Assembly: GCA_018806915.1 (NCBI GenBank) | Contig: JAGKQI010000084.1 | Coordinates: forward strand, 186,001 to 250,000 | Length of the DNA stretch: 64,000 bases | Reading direction: 5' to 3' | Source: Phytophthora colocasiae | Lineage: Eukaryota > Oomycota > Peronosporomycetes > Peronosporales > Peronosporaceae | In this document: positions 11,906 to 21,782 of the stretch, piece after piece | How positions within the stretch are numbered: position 1 is the stretch's first letter | Layout: each line of letters begins with the position of its first letter | Notes under the pieces: model-generated | What the model was told of the DNA's origin: nothing | The model's database searches: none | Seen by the model: the letters and a program-made list of their open reading frames with translations, nothing else | Translations under genes and position numbers: made by a program

Positions 11906-14020
11906 ATGGAAATCGCCGACCTGCTGAACCAAGTTGATGACGACGCTGACTGGGAGTTCGAGGCTTCGGACACGGAGGAAGAACAAGGTGAAGAGGAAGA
12001 TAGAATCGCAGATTTAGCGAGCGAGACCGCGCAGTCAGCAGCCACGTCTCCGCTAACCCAGCGGCTAACAGGCAATGAATACGTCGACAACCTTATCAAG
12101 TCGAGCGGCCTCCACATTATCCGCGGCAGAGAGGTCGCAGCGGCTTACAATGAGCGCGGTGAGCTTGGTCTCTTTTCGCTTTTCTTCACCCGCGAATTCA
12201 GAACATCCTTGCAGTCTTGGACCAACGAGGTTCTGAAGGAGAAAGGGCGACAAGAGGCTACCGAGTACGAGATTGATGCCTATATCGGCTTAGAGATCGC
12301 TATGAGCTTCAATCCTGTTACGGCGATCAAAGATCTCTGGTCAAAGAAGCTATTCATGGGACAATCGGACTTTGCAACAACTATGTCTAGAAATCGGTTT
12401 GAAACTATACGAGCCCGATTCCAGGTTCATGCACCTGGCAGCGTCCCCGTTGAGCGCCGTGAGCTGGATCCGTTGTGGCACAGCAGACGCCTGATGTCCC
12501 AGATCCAGGAGAAGTTTGCCACCATCGCAGTCCCAGTGGGAGCGATCAGTCTAGATGAGAATACTGTGAGGACTAAAGCGCGATCCGCAGCGAAGACGTA
12601 CTTGCCGTCAAAGCCCGACAAGTATGGCGTGCGCTTTTACGCGGCAGTTGGGTGGGAAAGTTTGTACGCCTACTCAATATGGGACAACGGATCAGGCAAC
12701 CGCACAAGAACTTCAGCAGCTGAGCGCTATACCGATACCTTCCCTGCTCTACGGACACCATTATTCAGGACGCTCGATAGGGTCGACATTCCAATGAAGC
12801 GTAAAGATCCAAGCGCGCTGTGGATCGCAATGTGTGGGCACCTGACTAAGCAGTATCCAGCACCGAACGGTCACCGGTTACTGGTCTGTGATAACTTCTA
12901 CACTAGGCATTCTCTCGCAAAGACACTCTTGGTGTTCACCGACGGTGAAATGCGGCTTCTTGGTACTGTCCGAATTCCGCTTCAAGGAAAGTGGAATGCT
13001 GAAGCATTAGAAGCTTCCAAAGCACAGAAGCTTCCAAAGCACGCGTTGACGCTGCCGATCGCGGAAGCTGGGAGCTCGTTGCTGCGGTAGACGTTCCTCC
13101 TGGGTGGGAGAAGCAACAAGATCAGCACAAGAAAGCCCAGAAGAAGCTACCACTACACCTGCAGACTGAGTACACACCGTCCATGACTATAGCCAAGAAT
13201 ACGGGCTATATTGTATTCCGGGACAAACGTGTTGTGGTCTTTTATACAAACGATTTGGCTGGCACAATGACGCAGCGTGTACTTCATGGAAGTTCTCCTG
13301 AAGCAGTTTCACTCTGTCGGAACCTTGCACCATTGCAAAGCAGACAGAGTAATGCACCGCCAAACCTTCCAGGTTCCAGCCATGATTGTCGCCTACAATC
13401 TCTTCATGAACGGCGTCGACAGAGTCGACCAGCTCAGGAGTACGAATCCAATACGTCTCAAGGAGAAGAGACTCTCCATGAGTATCTTGACCTGGGCTCT
13501 GGATCTTGCGCTTATCAATGCATTTATGCTGTTCAAAAAGGTTGCGGGGACCGAAGCCACGCGAGTCACTTTGCGCGATTTCAAGCAACGAGTAGCAGAA
13601 AAAATGACGGCAGTGCAACGTGCTCGACTGGATAAAGAACGCCGCCGCAAACTTGTCCCAAATTCACCTATTGCAGACGTCGTGGGCGCTGATGATAGCG
13701 TCCACGCAATTACTCCGAACTCAACGAAACATTCAGGGGGAAGACTTACATGTTATCTTTGTTCGCTTCGAGGTTTCGCGAAAAAAGCCCGCTTTGGCTG
13801 TACTGGGTGTCATCGAGGCTTCCACGTTACCTGCTTCACTGCTTTCCACTACAGAGATGCACTCACGTCCAGCTCACTCACGGTCCGCTCAGCATTGGAT
13901 GCTGTGTGCGATGTGGCAGCAGGGGAATCGTCGGTGCATACTCGGCTAAAGAAGAACAAAAGCGTAACATACTTGGATCAGCTAGAGCTTCCAAATACAC
14001 AGTTAGATAATAGCAAGTAA
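11906..14020 (+). pseudogene. PiggyBac transposase of PB-B, two frameshifts
   Basis: Start ATG at 11906 (MEIADLLNQVDDD, acidic N-terminus as in PiggyBac). The catalytic core shows SLDENTVRTKAR, LVCDNFYTRHSLAK and MNGVDRVDQLRS, which hold the three Asp residues. The C-terminus is a Cys/His zinc-binding module (CYLCSLRG, FGCTGCHRGFHVTCF). The first frame ends at 13090. The homologous chain continues in another frame from about 13065 (WELVAAVDVPPGW), and changes frame again near 13310 into the segment ending at 14020. I see no intron signals that would explain the shifts, so the transposase is probably dead although all domains are present. The 3' end overlaps the accessory ORF on the other strand. 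Confidence 0.88.
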
Positions 14021-14295
14021 TACCTTACTACATTGTTGAGCCGATCAATCTCCTTTGACACGCACAGTGGAAAATCTGCTCGCGCTGTTTTGCTGAGACG
14101 GCCATGCTTCGTATAGTAGTAGAGTTGCCATAGTGTTCTGATAGTGTGGCGGGAGGTGGATTTCCCCCCTCTCCTCGTCAGCATCCGGATTCTGCAGGCT
14201 ACGATGTCCTTGCCGTATTGCTTCCACTCGCAGGGCGAGTCGCCGCAGAAGCTGCATGTTTGTGAGGCAATCATCGTCTGAGCTTGAAAATTCAA
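13978..14295 (-). CDS. small Cys-containing accessory protein of PB-B (unknown function)
   Basis: A 105-aa ORF convergent with the transposase and overlapping its last codons, between the transposase and the right terminus. It begins with a motif of form CxxCxxxxCEW (CSFCGDSPCEW), followed by conserved YxKDI, RxRML, RTLxxLYxY, KHGxLSK and a PxCVxKxID helix-like end. I do not recognise the family. The homologue at 17114-17548 in PB-D matches at 38 of 80 residues over this core with no gap, so the frame has been selected as protein. The last dozen residues are antisense to the transposase end and may not be real coding. The three cysteines could bind zinc. A role in transposition, target choice or element silencing is speculation. 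Confidence 0.68.
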   Translation of the reverse strand: MNFQAQTMIASQTCSFCGDSPCEWKQYGKDIVACRIRMLTRRGGKSTSRHTIRTLWQLYYYTKHGRLSKTARADFPLCVSKEIDRLNNVVRYYLLLSNCVFGSSS

Positions 14296-14435
14296 ATACG
14301 GAAGTACCGTAAGCGACAGGAGAGACGGCTAGGTCGCATGCTCATTGGTGGAATCTTAGCTATTCAGCCATTCTATTGGTGGAGTTGTAGGACCGCAGCG
14401 GTCCTACAAAAAAACGCTGGTAGTAAAAGGGTTAA

Positions 14436-16938
14436 CCCCCCAGCCCGAAGGAAAAAAATTGCGCCCATCGACTGAACTATCGTGTATTGAAGGGGTAGGG
14501 TTTTGCTACTAAATCAAAGATAAAACTTATCCTGTCCGGTTACAAAACTCATGCGAACCCCCACCCCTTGATGTGGGCAGCGTTGCTATCGTGTCCCGAT
14601 GTATTTATCATGTGCGGTGAATGGACATTATACAGGGTATGTGCGATTTATCATGTCCAGAGCGGCGAGAGAAATGTCAGTAGAAATAGAGACCATGCGC
14701 TCATGTGAAAGAGACATTGCTATTTTTGTCGATATTTAGACTCGCAAATCAGTGCTCAATGCGTATATTCAAACCAAGTCAAAATCTCTACGCTTCCAGC
14801 AATCGTTGATGGCGTGACCACCTTCCCGCCAGCATTCAGGGATTGCTGGCATCTGCAGCCACTCGACGGCGTCGTGGCGTCCCATCGATGTCAGACACTT
14901 CCCACCGTCCGTCACCCGCACGCGCACTATCTTCGTTTTGTTCTTGTCAGGCACAACTTGAGTGTCCAGACCTTTCCGACCTGTCACCACGGTCCCAACG
15001 CTATAGTACACCATAGTAAGTAGCTCCACGCTAGCGGGATGGAAGTGTAGAAGCGATCCATGACGATGAGTCGCATTGTGTTAGGCCGCTCGTTTCCAAA
15101 AGCCGCACGCAGATTGCGCACTACCGCCACAGGACCAGTTCTCTCTTCACGCAGTGATACGCCGTTTATTGTTCCTGCTTTACCTAAGTAAGCTTCAAAC
15201 CTGTACCATACAAGATAGCAGGAACACGTATCAGTATTTGACAGGATCACAGACTTGAGTTGTCAAACTAAATACGAGCGTGTCAGCAGACACGCCCGTG
15301 TACCTACCGAATACAGTAAGCAGTGTACGAATAGCACAGCATAAACAGCTAGGTACCGTATTTGAGCGGCTTGTCCTTCATATACACTCGCATACGGTTG
15401 AACGACGATCTCGACGTAACATAGCTTCGCCGAAAGCCATGATACGGGTTGATTTGTATCCGGTATCATGGTAGTAGCAATATCTTCCCACAGACGCGGT
15501 ATCATGAAGTAGAACAGTGCATTCACGGGGCTAGTGACGGCGGAAGCTTCCTCACTGGGACCGTATAAACCATCAAAAAGGTCCGGGCAGTCGTCTTGCA
15601 TTGCATGTGGTTGGCTGGCCTCGTATGGGCCTTCCATTTAGGGAAAAGGCAGCTGAGCTCCAAACTCCACGTCTTGTTTATTACTGAACCCGTCATCGTT
15701 CTCTCCCTCCGACTCTAGCGCGGCGTAGTCTGGCAACAAGATACCAGCCTTTGTGACGTTGATATCTGCTGATATAATACAGGTTAGAAATTGTTATCGT
15801 GTACACTAAACTTGTATCAGACACGATATCAAACCTGTTGACTTGGGATTCTACAGACTCGAAGTCTTCAGCAGACTCTTCTGCGCTTGCAAAAGCGGAG
15901 TCGCTACCACTATCACTGTTCGATATATGAGGTGATGTGGGGCCCATTCGTATCTCCGTATCGTCGTCGGAAGCAACTTCTGCAAAGGCTGCATCCAAGT
16001 TGCGTTGCTCTTGCGTAAGGTTACCTGTAACCACAGCTAAACAAACACATCCGTGAAAACTAAGCCTCGAACATCACGTAATCAATAGCGCGCGTACCAT
16101 TGCTTACCGGTGCTTGTGGCGTTGCGATAGGAGAAGAACGGCAGGGCTAACCGATGGTGCCGTACACGATACAAGAAATATGTTAACATGTATCGTACTT
16201 GATAAGTAGGAATGAAAATTATACCTTGGTCTTCGAAACCAGTCGACTCTTGTCCTCGGTGTCCCAGCTCGGTAGTGTAATTCGTTGAATGAGTCGATGC
16301 CAGGCGTTGTCCGACATCTAGAATATCGGGATTGTTAGTATTTGGACGCGTGACAACATAAATCACACGCATTACCGTCACTTCCACCACGAGTTTGGCT
16401 GTTTGAGGGCTGCTCTGTGGTCTTCTCTGCTTCCTGGCGCTCCAAATCGGCTGTAAAAACACAATAGTGGTCAGAAATCAGCACATTCAGCTCTAAACGC
16501 TGCAAAATACCTTTGTCGAGCTCGTCCAGAGGGTGGCAATACGTGTGCTCGGCCTCGAGCTCCCGCGGTCGCTTTGACGACCCTTCCTTGAGCAGCTCCG
16601 ACCACCGACGGCGAAACGCCGACATCTCTCTTTCCCCGCAAAATCTCAAATGACAGCCAACCGTCTGGTCTGGCGTGCCAAAAACCTTTACGTTCTAATA
16701 GAGGTACTTGGCGCGCTTCCCGTTACCTCTCTCAGCTAATATTTTGGAAATCCGTCCCATGTACACGTGCCCAGCTTTTCTGTACATGATCCCCCGTCTG
16801 CACACACATCACCTTCCCCTAGTTGACGGTAAATTTGTATGCATCTTTACAAAAACCAAGTCTAAATTCCTTATCCTGTATTAGACACGATAAGACCCTT
16901 TTCTTATCGTGGCTAATACAAGGCTTCGGGCTGGGAGG
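14436..16938 (-). mobile_element. PiggyBac element PB-C, wedged between PB-B and PB-D
   Basis: It is bounded by the TTAA at 14432-14435 and the TTAA at 16939-16942, each shared with the neighbouring element. The inverted ends begin ccccccagcccgaag on the left and cctcccagcccgaag on the right (14 of 15). Subterminal sequence repeats a cttatc..gt / acacgataag theme. It contains a heavily damaged transposase on the minus strand. Confidence 0.88.
14769..16649 (-). pseudogene. PiggyBac transposase of PB-C, degraded, first catalytic Asp changed to Gly
   Basis: Minus-strand pieces run from an N-terminal MSAFRRRWSELLKEG segment (16649 downwards), through acidic stretches (15.7-16.0 kb), to a core with NALFYFMIPRLWEDI, a broken catalytic region and TGPVAVVRNLRAAF plus VMDRFYTSIPLA (second Asp). 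Where PB-A reads AFDEAI, this copy reads AFGEAM: the codon at 15429-15431 is GGC on the coding strand, replacing the first catalytic Asp by Gly. Several frame changes surround it, with the next homologous block (SSFNRMRVYMKDKP) in a third frame. Some gaps between pieces could be introns, as in PB-A. Non-functional. Confidence 0.8.
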
Positions 16939-17113
16939 TTAACCCTTTAACTACCAGAGATTTCTTAGAGGTCCACTACGGACCTATTAATTTAGCCAAT
17001 GAGAGAAGTGATAATCCAATTATTCAGCCAACCACAAGTACTTATACAGCGACGTGGAGGTGAAGGTGTACACCACGGTACTACTTCCAGTTTGAATATC
17101 CAAAACAAAGCGC

Positions 17114-17548
17114 ATGGCGCGTATCGAATTTTCCACAGCAGTGTGTAGCTACTGCGGTGAGGCTCCTTGCGAGTGGCAGCGATACAACAAGGACATTATC
17201 GGCAGCAGGCTCCGAATGCTGGCACCCACGCGTAAGAGGCGCACTCCACAGAACGTCAAGCGCACACTCTCGCATCTGTATTTCTATCTAAAGCACGGCT
17301 CGCTCTCTAAGGCTACGGCGGTCACCATTCCGGTCTGCGTCGAGAAGCAGATCGACAATATGAACGAGACTATAAGGTACTGTGTGTTCGTTGTTGTGTT
17401 TACCTATGGGAGCTCTAGCTTATCGAGGTATATAATTCTGTTCTTCTTCAGGCGTGTCCGCACATCTGCGTCTCTAGACGCCGCTGCGCAGACAGCATCG
17501 AGTGCTGACCGAACACTGAGTGAGATGGACGTAAGCATGTCCCGGTAA
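17114..17548 (+). CDS. small Cys-containing accessory protein of PB-D (unknown function)
   Basis: Homologue of the PB-B accessory protein: CSYCGEAPCEW, YNKDI, RLRML, RTLSHLYFY, KHGSLSK and IPVCVEKQID align without a gap to the PB-B copy (38 of 80 identical by my count). The ATG at 17114 opens MARIEFSTA. Homology stops near codon 88 (about 17380). Beyond that the frame is antisense to transposase C-terminal sequence, so the real protein may end earlier or be spliced at a gtactg-like site. The frame stays open although the transposase of this element is reduced to fragments. Function unknown. Confidence 0.65.
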   Translation: MARIEFSTAVCSYCGEAPCEWQRYNKDIIGSRLRMLAPTRKRRTPQNVKRTLSHLYFYLKHGSLSKATAVTIPVCVEKQIDNMNETIRYCVFVVVFTYGSSSLSRYIILFFFRRVRTSASLDAAAQTASSADRTLSEMDVSMSR

Positions 17549-17985
17549 TGAAACGCCGTGAAGCAGGTTAGTGGAATGATACTCATCACATTTCTAGGCC
17601 TATATATGCGTCAATTTCAAACACCGTAGCCTCCGACTTGCCCTTCTCTTAGCGCAGTAGGTTGGTCCAGCTCTGTAAAGAGCCTCGAAACTCACGGATA
17701 AAGAATAGCGAGAAGAGTCCAAGCTCGGGCTCGATCTACCTTTGCTGGACGAACGATATGTAGACCACATTCACCAATTATTTTATCCACATAGCTGTTA
17801 CCGGTCAGCTTGCGTTGAGCCGCTGGACGCGCCGCTGCAGCTTTAGACGCTGTATCCGTCTCCGTTTCAGTCCCCTCCTCACAGTCTGCACTCTCGTTCG
17901 TATCCTCTTCCTCCTCCTCGTCCACGTCGGACTCAAACTCCCATTCCTTATCGCCAGCCTCGCTCAGGAGGTCATGTATGTCCAT
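17404..17985 (-). pseudogene. residual N- and C-terminal pieces of PB-D transposase
   Basis: 17985 downwards encodes MDIHDLLSEAGDKEWEFESD and a Glu/Asp-rich region ending RKLTGNSYVDKIIGECGLHI, matching the PB-B N-terminus (LTGNEYVDNLIKSSGLHI). 17589-17404 encodes the extreme C-terminus (TCFTAFHYRDMLTS, YLDKLELP). The catalytic core between them has been deleted. Confidence 0.82.
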
Positions 17986-18207
17986 CTTCGATACGGAAGA
18001 TCTCAAAAACGACTGCAACTCGAACTATTGTGGGCTTTACGGTACTGTCGTATTTATAGGTCTGCAGCGGACCTATTCATCTTGGTGATCCCTACACCAA
18101 ACCCACGGCGCTGGATTTTTGACTAACCAAAGACGTTCATCAGCCAAATTACAGGACCGGTGCGGACCTATAAGCCTGGCCAAAATCTCTGGTAGTTAAA
18201 GGGTTAA

Positions 18208-19470
18208 GCCCTACCACGTGCCCACGGTACACCGGAAACCCTTGTTTCGTATAGGACCCGCAGATACTGGTATCCGTCTTCTTATCCATTAGCGAGTCCA
18301 GCAGCACCAGCTTGAAATTACGAAAACAAACTCCTTTTCGGACAGCATTTACATTATGTAGTGTTTGGCGACTGGGATCATATAAAGACTGAAGTGCTTG
18401 GTATCCTGGCTGACATTTTTTTTTAGCATTTGAACTACATGTGCTCATGGACATTTTCAGATGACATGCAGCGTTATACTTGTAGTTTGAGATGACTCCG
18501 AGTCAAAGTGAGCAAATCACTCGAGCACTAAAGGTGGTGGATCTTGAGCTATCCCTGTTGTCTTTGTCGACAAGCTGTTGGGAAGTGATGAAAAGGCTAC
18601 TTGGTTTCCAAATTTATTTAATTGAATGTCAATTATAATTAATTTCAAGATGCCAATTTATATTTTCTACAGACGAACTTAGTATCACCTATTCCAATGA
18701 GTAAAACTTTTAATTTAGCTTAAGTAATTTTAACTCCAAAAATAAAAAGATTCTCGGAAGCCGCACAGCAAACGTTTCTGGTACAGGTATCAGCAAAGCT
18801 GGAGGCAAAGGTGGCACGCGTACATGAATTGCAGTAAAAGATTGGCACTTGCTGATCTCCTTATTGTAGCAGACCTTGAAGGCTTCCAGTTAGGCTTATG
18901 CATTTCAACTTAGCGGACACCGCTGGCATTCGGAAACGACTTCTGCTCCTGGTCCATGCACCGACAGACTGGTGAGACGGGCTGAGTTTCCTTGACGTGC
19001 TGTCGCCGCGTCGTCAGATGGCTATCCGCCAGCCTTTTCATAGATCGCGGCTACCAAAATGGCCCAGGAGAAGAGCAAACATCGTCGAAAGTCAAGGAAA
19101 CACGAGCATCTGCCTTTCGTTGTGTACACGTACAGTAGTGGGCTTTTCGAACGCCTTTGCCACCTTGCAGATGCTGTGTCTGTTCAACAGCCTCTGTTAC
19201 CGATCTCAAAGACAGTTCCCTAAAAAATGCCTCACCTATCCTTCAGGCTGAAGTTCAGCACATGCCAGCACCTCTGTTCGAGGTGTACACGAAAATTTCT
19301 TGCCGTCCGAACGGGAAACTGGTATCGAAAGAAGCTCGAGCTAGTCGGATGCACTATAAAACCAGCGGCATACACATACTTACTTTCCATTGAACTTGTA
19401 TCATATACCGGAACGGTCTACACAAAGCAACACAACCAGCATCTTCACTCAACACTGGTAAGCACATTTA
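18208..19470. other. 1.26 kb without an assignable gene
   Basis: This lies between PB-D and LPMO copy 2. A 101-aa minus-strand frame at 18149-18454 overlaps the PB-D end and shows no family I recognise. AT-rich sequence at 18600-18760 looks non-coding. I cannot support a gene here. Confidence 0.4.
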
Positions 19471-19474
19471 GTGC

Positions 19475-20463
19475 TTAGTAGCGACGCTTACGACCGTTGC
19501 ACTTGGACGACGGAGCAGGGGAGACTTCGGGGGTATCAACCGAAGGAGTCTCAGCCGGGGGCGTCTGCGCTGACGATCCCTGCGTAGGAGAGTCTCCCGA
19601 TGCTGGAGCCGGTGTAGGGGAGTCTCCACTTGAAGGGGTGTCCGAGTTGCTAGGAGGACTTCCTGAATCACCGCTAGACGGACTGTCAGATTTGCTGCTA
19701 GCCGGACTATCGGAGTTCCCACTCGAAGTCGAAGGAGTGTCCGACTGACCAGTCGAAGACGAGGTCGGCGAAGTCTGCGAAGTGGAAGAACCGCCGCCGC
19801 CGCCACCACCAGAGCCTTGGAGGGGAATGCAATCCTCTGTAGAAACACAAAGCAACGGGTATTAGAGCTGCAATACACATCTACCAAATAGATCGTGAAC
19901 GTACTGTAAGATTGCCACACCGTCTTGCCATCAACACCCTGGAATGCCAACCAGTAGAACCGCATCTCCTTACACCCTCCGTTGTCACACGACGAGTAGT
20001 CCACAGGGAAGACCGATTTGATGTCCTGGTTCTCATTACCGTACTTGCTGAAGCAGTCGTCCTCGTACAGCACCTTTGTGTCATCGAGCCAAATCTCGCA
20101 CGGACCCACGTGCACAATGGCACGCGAGAAGGTCGCCTTCCCGTCGGAAGGAATGGGCTGTGCCTTACCGTTGGGATCCGTAAAACCACAGTCGGCACCG
20201 TACACAGAAGTATCGTCCATGAGGGTCTTGAGATCCTTGAAGTTGTTGGCCGTTTTTAGAGCCTTGAAGGCGTCCACACTTCCAGGCTTGTTGCCATCCC
20301 AGTCTTCACTGGCCCAAACCGGGTCGATCTGTACGATCCAGGCAGAGTTGGCTGAGCCCTTAAACTGCGACTCGGGGATCAACATGTAACCGTGGGCATC
20401 GATGCTGGGGATCGAAGCCGCCAAAAGAACCGCGGCCGACGCAAATGCAGCAGCAGTAAGCAT
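19475..20463 (-). CDS. secreted AA17-type lytic polysaccharide monooxygenase, copy 2
   Basis: Paralogue of the gene at 10.4-11.4 kb with the same structure: exon 1 19905-20463, a 68-nt intron 19837-19904 (gtacgt...cag), exon 2 19475-19836, 306 aa. The signal peptide ends in SIDA and leaves His24 (HGYMLIP) as the mature N-terminus. The second copper His is in AIVHVGPCEIW. The catalytic domain is nearly identical to copy 1, but the tail differs: after DCIPLQG come a run of glycines, Ser/Pro/Asp-rich repeats (SGDSPTPAP, DTPSSGDS) and a basic end, SSKCNGRKRRY, absent from copy 1. I chose the ATG at 20463 over the upstream in-frame one because it matches copy 1 and opens directly with the signal peptide. 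Confidence 0.93.
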
Positions 20464-20723
20464 TGTTCTGTAACTTTTCTTCGAGCTCGAGGGTGATCGG
20501 GAAGGCAAATTCAAGAGTGATTAAGCTCGAAAGAGGGAAATTAGGCGGAAACCATAGTAAAAGCACATGTACTGTATTGAATCACCATCACTCGAGACTT
20601 GATCCTGCCATGCCGTACGTAATGGTAAAGCTCGCATCATGAGATCGCGAACTGTAAAATCCTGACAGAATTTCGAGCCAGATGGCAAATCTGCTCTACT
20701 TTGAGTGAGTTCATTGTAGCCTA

Positions 20724-21423
20724 CAGTACACAGATTGACAGAATGCTACAGCCACATAAAAAGGGTGCATGTGATATAGAATTGTGTACACATTTTGTTA
20801 TCAACCAATCAAATCGCCCGTCGCAGCGTTCAATCGCTAAAATAAAACTCCACCAGCCACTCGATAAAACGGAGGTATCCAAGCAACTCGATAAAATGGA
20901 GGCAGCGGACGAGTTGTCCTCGCAGCCCCCACCACCCGCGACAGTATTGCAGGAGGCAGAGGAGGTTGCCATCACAGACCTCCTTGACGAGGTGTATGCG
21001 CCAGCCAAACGACGCCGCATGCACTACACAATAAAAGAAAAACGACGTGTCCTTTTAGCGATAGAGCCAACGGATGATCTTTTCATTTAAAGTAGACGCT
21101 GTCACAAGCGCCAGGTTGCCCCGAAATTCTCCTCTTTCGGGGTGAACTTATGCACGTCGTGAGTCCCAGTCACTGACGGTCACGTTGATGGTCGCGAGGA
21201 GCACCGGGGATGGCTGGACAGCTACGCAGAGGGAAAGAAGGACGAGTAAACTGCTTACTGTAGTATAAGTTTTTACAACGGTTGCTCCGACGGTGCAAAT
21301 ACAGCTACTCTCTATCTTTTACCAAAATCGTTATTAATTCGTTCTCACATAACCAGTCTACACACGCAGGACAGACTTTGCACCTGCGGGAAAGCGGCCG
21401 TAGCCTTCTGTCAATCTGTGTAT
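20724..21423 (+). mobile_element. small non-autonomous DNA transposon, possibly pogo-like
   Basis: A left repeat at 20724-20753 (cagtacacagattgacagaa...) has an inverted counterpart at 21396-21423 sharing acacagattgacagaa and most of the following ten bases. TA lies directly left of it. Terminal CAGT and TA hint at pogo/Tc1 types, but the outermost bases of the right end do not match, so the boundary is uncertain. Confidence 0.5.
20896..21090 (+). CDS. short ORF inside the 20.7-21.4 kb element, possible transposase N-terminus
   Basis: A 64-codon frame starting MEAADELSSQPPPP and ending in a basic segment, AKRRRMHYTIKEKRRVLLAIE. The last part resembles the first helix of a CENP-B/pogo-type helix-turn-helix (TxKEKxxxLxxIE). 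No catalytic domain follows before the right repeat, so if this is a transposase remnant only its DNA-binding start survives. Weak call. Confidence 0.35.
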   Translation: MEAADELSSQPPPPATVLQEAEEVAITDLLDEVYAPAKRRRMHYTIKEKRRVLLAIEPTDDLFI

Positions 21424-21780
21424 AATACATGTACATGTTAACGTATTGCTGACGTTCCGACGACAGAACAGGAAAAACACACAAGACAAAGGAGTGACAC
21501 ACAAAGCTTGCGATAACACAACACTTGTTTACACACCACACTAGATTAGTGTGGTTCACACGTAGTGTACACGCATCACCCGTTGTAGAGAATGATCACA
21601 CCAAATGCAGGTGGTTGCACACCAGCCTATCAAGGTTGGTTTTTAAGCCTAATTTCTACCAATGAAACAAGTCGTTATGCGCTGTTGCACTAGGCAGATT
21701 TCCGCTCACAACAACAAAACACGTTGCCCCCACACCACTCCTCTCCCCTCTCCGGCCCTCCCCCCAAGTCTGTTCGTCAA
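21424..21780. other. region upstream of the MULE ORF
   Basis: About 350 bp. A local inverted repeat (caccacactaga / ttagtgtggttcac, 21535-21560) is visible; it could belong to the MULE left end but no matching right end was found. Nothing else assignable. Confidence 0.4.
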
Positions 21781-21782
21781 CC

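Larger units (their letters stand above)
11655..14431 (+). mobile_element. PiggyBac element PB-B, TTAA-flanked, with a convergent accessory ORF
   Basis: TTAA lies at 11651-11654 and 14432-14435. The terminal repeats are ccctttcactaccag on the left and its near-complement on the right (14 of 15). The 17-bp palindrome aggaccgcagcggtcct occurs near 11690, 11783 and 14389, just inside the ends. It holds a plus-strand transposase and a minus-strand small ORF at its right end. Its right TTAA is also the left TTAA of PB-C. Confidence 0.94.
16943..18203. mobile_element. PiggyBac deletion derivative PB-D keeping the accessory ORF
   Basis: TTAA flanks at 16939-16942 and 18204-18207. The ends (ccctttaactaccagag and its complement) are close to those of PB-B. 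Palindromes of the form aggtcc...ggacct lie near 16977, 18056 and 18153. At 1.26 kb it has lost the catalytic core but retains the accessory ORF and both tips of the transposase in the same convergent layout as PB-B, inverted with respect to it. Confidence 0.9.

Noticed and set aside
13187..13618. 143-aa ORF antisense to the PB-B transposase
   Set aside because: It is the shadow of conserved transposase codons on the other strand.
18149..18454. 101-aa minus-strand ORF as a gene
   Set aside because: It starts outside and ends inside PB-D across the TTAA, and shows no recognisable family.
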